Shown here piece by piece: positions 59,476 to 64,000 of a DNA stretch of 64,000 nucleotides; positions within the stretch are counted from its first letter, which is position 1; the number at the start of each line of letters is the position of its first letter. The notes below the pieces were generated by a model. It did not search any database. It saw only the letters and a program-made list of their open reading frames with translations, and was not told the DNA's origin. This DNA is from Boesenbergia rotunda (taxonomy: Eukaryota; Streptophyta; Magnoliopsida; Zingiberales; Zingiberaceae): positions 1 to 64,000 of the forward strand of contig JAGFNQ010000715.1 in the NCBI GenBank assembly GCA_024364735.1, given 5' to 3'. Made by a program: the position numbers and the translations under genes.

Positions 59476-60656
59476 TGTTAGATCGATGTCGGCTTGCTAG
59501 GGGGTGAATAGCAATTTTCAGTTTTTCTTCCTACACGTTGTTAGTGCGTAAGCGGAAATACAATAAAACAAAACTAACAACTAAACAATGCTAACACCAC
59601 CTGATTTACATGGTTCGGAGATGATGCTCCTACTCCACGACAGTCCGTAAGGTGGACGATCTCTCGATCATTTGGCAGATCACTCTCCGGATGCCCTCCG
59701 GCTAGCTCGCGTAGCTCCTTGTGGGTGGAGAAACCTCGCCACAACCTTGAACACACTTCTGAGCTTTACAGACTACTAACAAGCCCTAACCAAGCTTGTT
59801 TCGTCAAAGGTTTCCAGCCAAACCCGAGCCTCTTTAAATAGAGCTCAAGGCTGAAAAACACCCTACCAGTCGACTGCTCATAGGGCAGTCGACTGGTCCC
59901 ACTGAAAATTGATCGTTGCAACCCCAACGTTTGAATTTTCAGCCATTTACTAGCCACCTAGCAGTCAACTGCTCCCAGAGCAGTCGACTGGTCCAGGGTC
60001 GACTACCTTCTGTGAGTTTCTGTTCCTGTTGGTAGTCAACTGTTATATTACCAGTCGACTGCCCAGCTTACAAGGACACTCCTCCTCACTTCGAAGACCC
60101 TCCTCCACGTGTGCCTTCAAGCATACTCCCTTGGCTTGCCCCTTGAAGTCCTCTTCCACCGGCTATCGTTCCTCGGATGCGCACGCAAGCCCTTGGCTTG
60201 CCTCCATGCCACCCTTCACGTATGCCCTTTAATGTCCACTTCCCGGCTTGCCCTTGGAGTCCTCTTCCCTCGGCTCTTGTCCCTTCATGACTTAGCTGAC
60301 TCTTCACCAGCAGCCTTGACTGTTGCCTTCGCACCCTCTTCGTCTTCGGCTCCCGTCCCTCGGATGTACACAAGCCTCCAGCTTGCCTCCATGCCATCCT
60401 TCATGCATGCCTCGAAGTCCGCACCCCTCGGCTCATCATCCCTGCTCTCCATGGTCTCTCAGGTGCACATAAGCCTCCAGTTTGTCTCCATGTCACCCTT
60501 CACTGTATCGAAGCCGTCCAGCTTAGTCAATATGTGTAAACCTGCAATCCTGCACACTCACATACACATATCAAATACATAAGGGTAAACCTAACTTAAA
60601 CCCTTTGCCCAAACATCAAAACACATGGTCACTCCGGACCATAGATTGCCTCAACA
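59476..60656 (-). repeat. 3' LTR of the second A-family element
   Basis: Plus-strand ends are TGTTAGATCGATG and TTGCCTCAACA. It matches the LTR of element A in reverse, with more divergence. TATTTAAA lies at about 59832-59842 (minus), with CAGTCGACTG-type palindromes at about 59875-60062 next to it. The purine tract follows at 60657-60670 (minus). Confidence 0.9.
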
Positions 60657-60670
60657 ATCTCCCCCTTTTT

Positions 60671-62807
60671 GATGTTTGACAATACGTTTAAGTTAGGGAA
60701 AACAAGTAGCAATAAATAGCAACAATAATGCTAAACAATCATTTGGACTTAGGTTGCCAAGGCTCCACCTTGGACTTACACCGCCAATGCATATGCAATG
60801 CAAACATGTATGGATCTTATCCCAAGGCATCCCACACCTAACCTCCCCAAGTTAGAAATTTTTACCAAAACGGGCTTTTTAAAACCTATCCCAAGGCTCC
60901 CCCTGCATTGGACTTACAAAGGCTTTTTAAGAACCTCTCCAAGGTTCCCCTTACGCCAAGAATGGAGCAACCATGCTCCCCCTTTATCTAAGCTTCCCCT
61001 AAACCTTTCTTGCAAAGGTGTGTTTGGTTTCCCAAATTAAACCCATGACTTCTCCCCCTTTGCCTAACATCAAAAGACTCCAACAATTTCCCCCTTATTG
61101 GACTCTTTAACCTTTAAATGATTATAAGCATAGTGTACTAACCCCTCACAAGGTTTCACACTTGTTTCACATTAATTGGTCATTTTTTAGCTGCTGAACA
61201 TCCAATCCAGCCCAGATCAGTTGACTGCCCTGGGGGGCAGTCGACTGGCACGCTGAAAAACCCAATTTCAGCTTTTTGAATCCAAATTCAGAAATACGCC
61301 AGAAATTTTATAAATCTCTAAAAATTTTTAAATTTTGTGAAGAAGTTTGTGGTACCCATACCTACTTGGGAAAAATACATTCAACAATGTATCTCTCACC
61401 ATTCCCAAGTTTGACACAAAACCCAAAACTATCTATGAAAATTAAAACATAGCAACAAGAGGCAACCTCCCCCTTAACCTATGCATCTCTCAATTTTCAA
61501 TTATCACACCCAACACTAAGTTAAGTTCTACCCAACTTAACACCATAATTCCAAGTTAAGTTCTACCCTAACTTAACACCATCCATTCTTTCGTCAAGTT
61601 AAACCTAACTTAACACCCAAGTTCTCCCCCTTTGACACCATAAAAAAGATTACCCCAAGCAACCCTACCCCTGGTACCAAAAAGAACTCAACATATTTCT
61701 GAAAAGCCCCTCAGAAATCAATATATAGACTTACCAGTCGAGTGCCCCTGGATAGTCGACTGATACAGTCAACTTCTGAAATTCCAGCCTAATTTCAGAA
61801 ACTTCTAGAAAATTCTAGAAAACCCCGAAAAATCTAAAAATTTACAAGCACATTTGTTAGGATATACCCTATCCTAGAAAAATATGATTCCATGAAAAGT
61901 ATCAAATGTGCTTGACTTTTGGTACAAACTCTAATTTCCTCAAACATGGTCATTTTGTATCAACTTTGAAACCTAACCATAATGTCATGTGTTTGCCAAC
62001 TTCATTCATTAATATTTCACACATATAACTGCCTTCAATTCTCCCCTCTTTCTTATGTATCCTTAATATGATAAAAACCCCCTTCTTTTTATCTCTTAAC
62101 CCTAGATACATATACACTTATCAAACTTCCTTGAATTTCATGATATCAACATTGAATCCTAACATAAAATCTCATAAAGTGACATGAACCTTTCTTATGC
62201 TTCTAATTTTGCAAGTTCTTACTATCCAATATGTCTTTTCTGTTTAATCTTACGGATCAGTCGACTGTCCCTGTGGCAGTCGACTGAGAAATCGAACAGA
62301 AAGTTCCCAATGTCACCTGGACCAGTCGACTAGTTTTGAACCAGTCAACTGGTACCTAAATTTCAATTTTTCAGCCTAAATTCAGAAATGTCTAATTAAT
62401 TCCACAAATCTCCAAAAAATCTGAAATTTCGTGGAAAGATTTATGGAGCCTATGTCTACTTGGGAAAAATATGTTTTCAAACAAATCTACTCCAGGTTCC
62501 AAGATTTGCACGAAATTCAACCCTTCCTAAATTGTATCATTTAAGCTTATCCAAAAGTCCTAATTTTGGCCTCTCCTTGATGTATCTTCTCATACCTGAT
62601 CATTACTCATTTCTATCACTGAATTATATGGTATTTATACATTGAACCCTAATTTTTATCAAATATAATCCCATTTTCATCTTTTTCTCCATAAATTCCT
62701 TTTAATGTGTCAATTCCCTAGGATTAAGACTTACCCTAGTCTTCCAATCCCTTTGGCACATTTCATAATTCATCTAATCTCCTAGGAGAAAGCCTCCTGA
62801 GATCCAT
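60671..62807 (-). repeat. A-family 3' non-coding region with three diverged internal copies
   Basis: A block of about 200-300 bases recurs near 61215-61450, 61735-61960 and 62255-62540. Each has a pair of CAGTCGACTG-like words, then TTTCAGAAA-type words, then a CTACTTGGGAAAAATA-type line (clearest in the first and third). Element A has one such block (about 15490-15660). No coding sequence. Confidence 0.75.
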
Positions 62808-64000
62808 TTACCATGGATCCCAAAGAATCCTAGAGCTCCCCCTCGAGCTCTTGGCCCTAGCCACCTCCCTAGGTGACTCAACCCATACTAAACCACACCG
62901 GTGTACCCTCGATGATTCTTGGCCTACAAACCTAACCTTCTTATCCTTAGACACTTTGTCCTTGATTAAGTCATCCTTTTTACCTTTTGATGGCATCCCC
63001 TTGCCATTCTTGGACTTCTCCTTCTTGCCATAATTATATGCTATCCTAGCATACTTCTTTCCATTGGCATTAGAGACCTTAGACCGGTATCCCAACCCCG
63101 ATCTATCATGGTTAGGTTTTAGACTACCCAACATCATATCTAAACTCTTAGATCCAACTGTGAATCTTTCTAGGGTATTTTTCAATTTATCAAGTCTTGT
63201 CCTCAAGGCTCGATTTTCCCTTTCTAGGCTTTTAACTCTAGAATCCACATATTCACCTTGGACATTCCTAGACCTACCCATCTTCCTAGGCATGTGTCTC
63301 CCCTTCTTGGGATTTTTGCCTTGATCCTTAGGTCTAGAGGTCTTGGATTTTCCATGATGCATGACCTTTTTAGGTTTTTGATCTACCTTGTTAACCCTAT
63401 TCCTATCATTATACTTCAATCCATGACTATGCACAAGCAAGTATTTTTCATTGATTCTACCATGCATGGAGGAACTTAAATTTGAATTGCATTTTAATTT
63501 AAAGTTAGGGATTACCTCCCTTACCCTTGTAGCTCCCCCTTGATGTGAGCTTCTTTTCTTCCTTTCCTCCTTCTCCCATCTTCTCAATTGCTCTATTTTC
63601 TTTAGCTCTCCTTTTCTCAGATATTTCGTGTGATAATGCCCTAGTTCTCCACATGTGAAGCATCTAATTTTCTTTCTCTTCTTTTGGGCTTCTCCATTCC
63701 TACAACCCATGTTTGATTTAAAAGAAATTGAAATGGATTTAGGATTTACCTCCTTTTTCTTACCATTTGGACACTTGCCCTTGTAGTGTCCCTTTTCATT
63801 GCAACCAAAGCAAATGATGTGGTATTTTGTTCTTGCTTTGGTGGAGGTAGGAGCTTCTTCTTGCTCCGGTATTGATGAGGGTCTCTCCTCCCCCTCAATT
63901 CTTGAATTTGACACCTCCTCTTCTTCTCTTGATGAGGTGGAAGATCTTTCACTTAATTGTGCCTCTTCACTTGATGAGGTTGACAATTCTTTTTCATTTT
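62808..64000 (-). pseudogene. A-family gag, C-terminal part
   Basis: The frame is open from the right edge to 62808 without a stop, so it is better preserved than gag in element A. The N-terminus lies outside the window. It has a Ser/Glu-rich linker and a first knuckle CFGCNEKGHYKGKC (about 63815-63774). The second knuckle, CFTCGELGHYHTKY, has its last Cys replaced by Tyr. A basic stretch and a heptad-rich segment (RENRALRTRLDKLKNTLERF) follow, then GSKSLDMMLGSL. RNA binding by the second knuckle is therefore doubtful. Frame intactness upstream is unknown. Confidence 0.85.

Larger units (their letters stand above)
59476..64000 (-). mobile_element. second A-family element, runs off the right edge
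   Basis: Minus-strand copy of the gag-only SIRE-like family A: 3' LTR 59476-60656, purine tract, about 2.15 kb non-coding, then gag from 62808 to beyond the window. No pol lies between gag and LTR, as in the copy at 12347-17350. The non-coding part is twice as long as in that copy because of internal repeats. Confidence 0.88.

Overview
This is plant nuclear DNA made mostly of nested LTR retrotransposons, with a small gene island of three intact-looking host genes. The host genes are plant-type: a SUN-domain nuclear-envelope protein, the ESCRT-II subunit VPS36 with seven coding exons, and a zinc-ribbon/RING-H2 E3 ligase. The repeats are plant Ty1/copia (SIRE-like and another lineage), Ty3/gypsy of Tat type with an antisense ORF, and an L1-type LINE. 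The overall feel is monocot, possibly Zingiberales, but that is an impression and not something the sequence proves.

Layout. 1-8684: a copia element (Copia-1, 2.26-kb LTRs) entering from the left edge, with broken gag and pol. 8685-10796: unresolved retroelement debris that includes an LTR-like promoter with a W-box cluster. 10797-18906: a SIRE-like element on the minus strand (element B), whose gag is split by a complete gag-only SIRE-like element on the plus strand (element A, 12347-17350, target duplication CTTCC). 18907-21840: a decayed LINE. 21850-25000: AT-rich minisatellite and decayed gag. 25500-28300: the SUN gene. 29808-49143: a 19.3-kb Tat-type gypsy element (target duplication ATAAT) that has lost its RT, RNase H and integrase. 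It has been invaded by a solo Copia-1 LTR (GCTGC), an LTR-like element Y (GAGAC) that itself holds a solo LTR of SIRE-like family X (CTCTC), and a truncated X element. 50234-55503: VPS36 (minus). 56863-57843: the RING gene (plus). 58190-64000: a GC-rich repeat and a second, minus-strand A-family element running off the right edge.

The most unusual signal lies in the LTRs. Families X, A and B, and an LTR-like piece near 9.8 kb, each carry a cluster of a family-specific palindrome (GATCGGTC-N4-GACCGATC, CAGTCGACTG, GGCGCCTG, GGGCGCCC), placed directly upstream of the TATA box where one is clear. X and B also carry a hairpin-forming 25-27-bp minisatellite upstream of this. In X the arms of both hairpin types vary in a compensating way, which suggests that base pairing or dyad symmetry is being maintained. 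A second covarying hairpin set occurs three times in the Copia-1 leader. The gypsy element carries an 81-bp array that repeats a plant telo-box.

The three host genes do not form a pathway. VPS36 and the RING gene are divergent neighbours sharing about 1.3 kb of intergenic DNA. All splice sites were placed by reading the sequence and by family knowledge, without transcript data.
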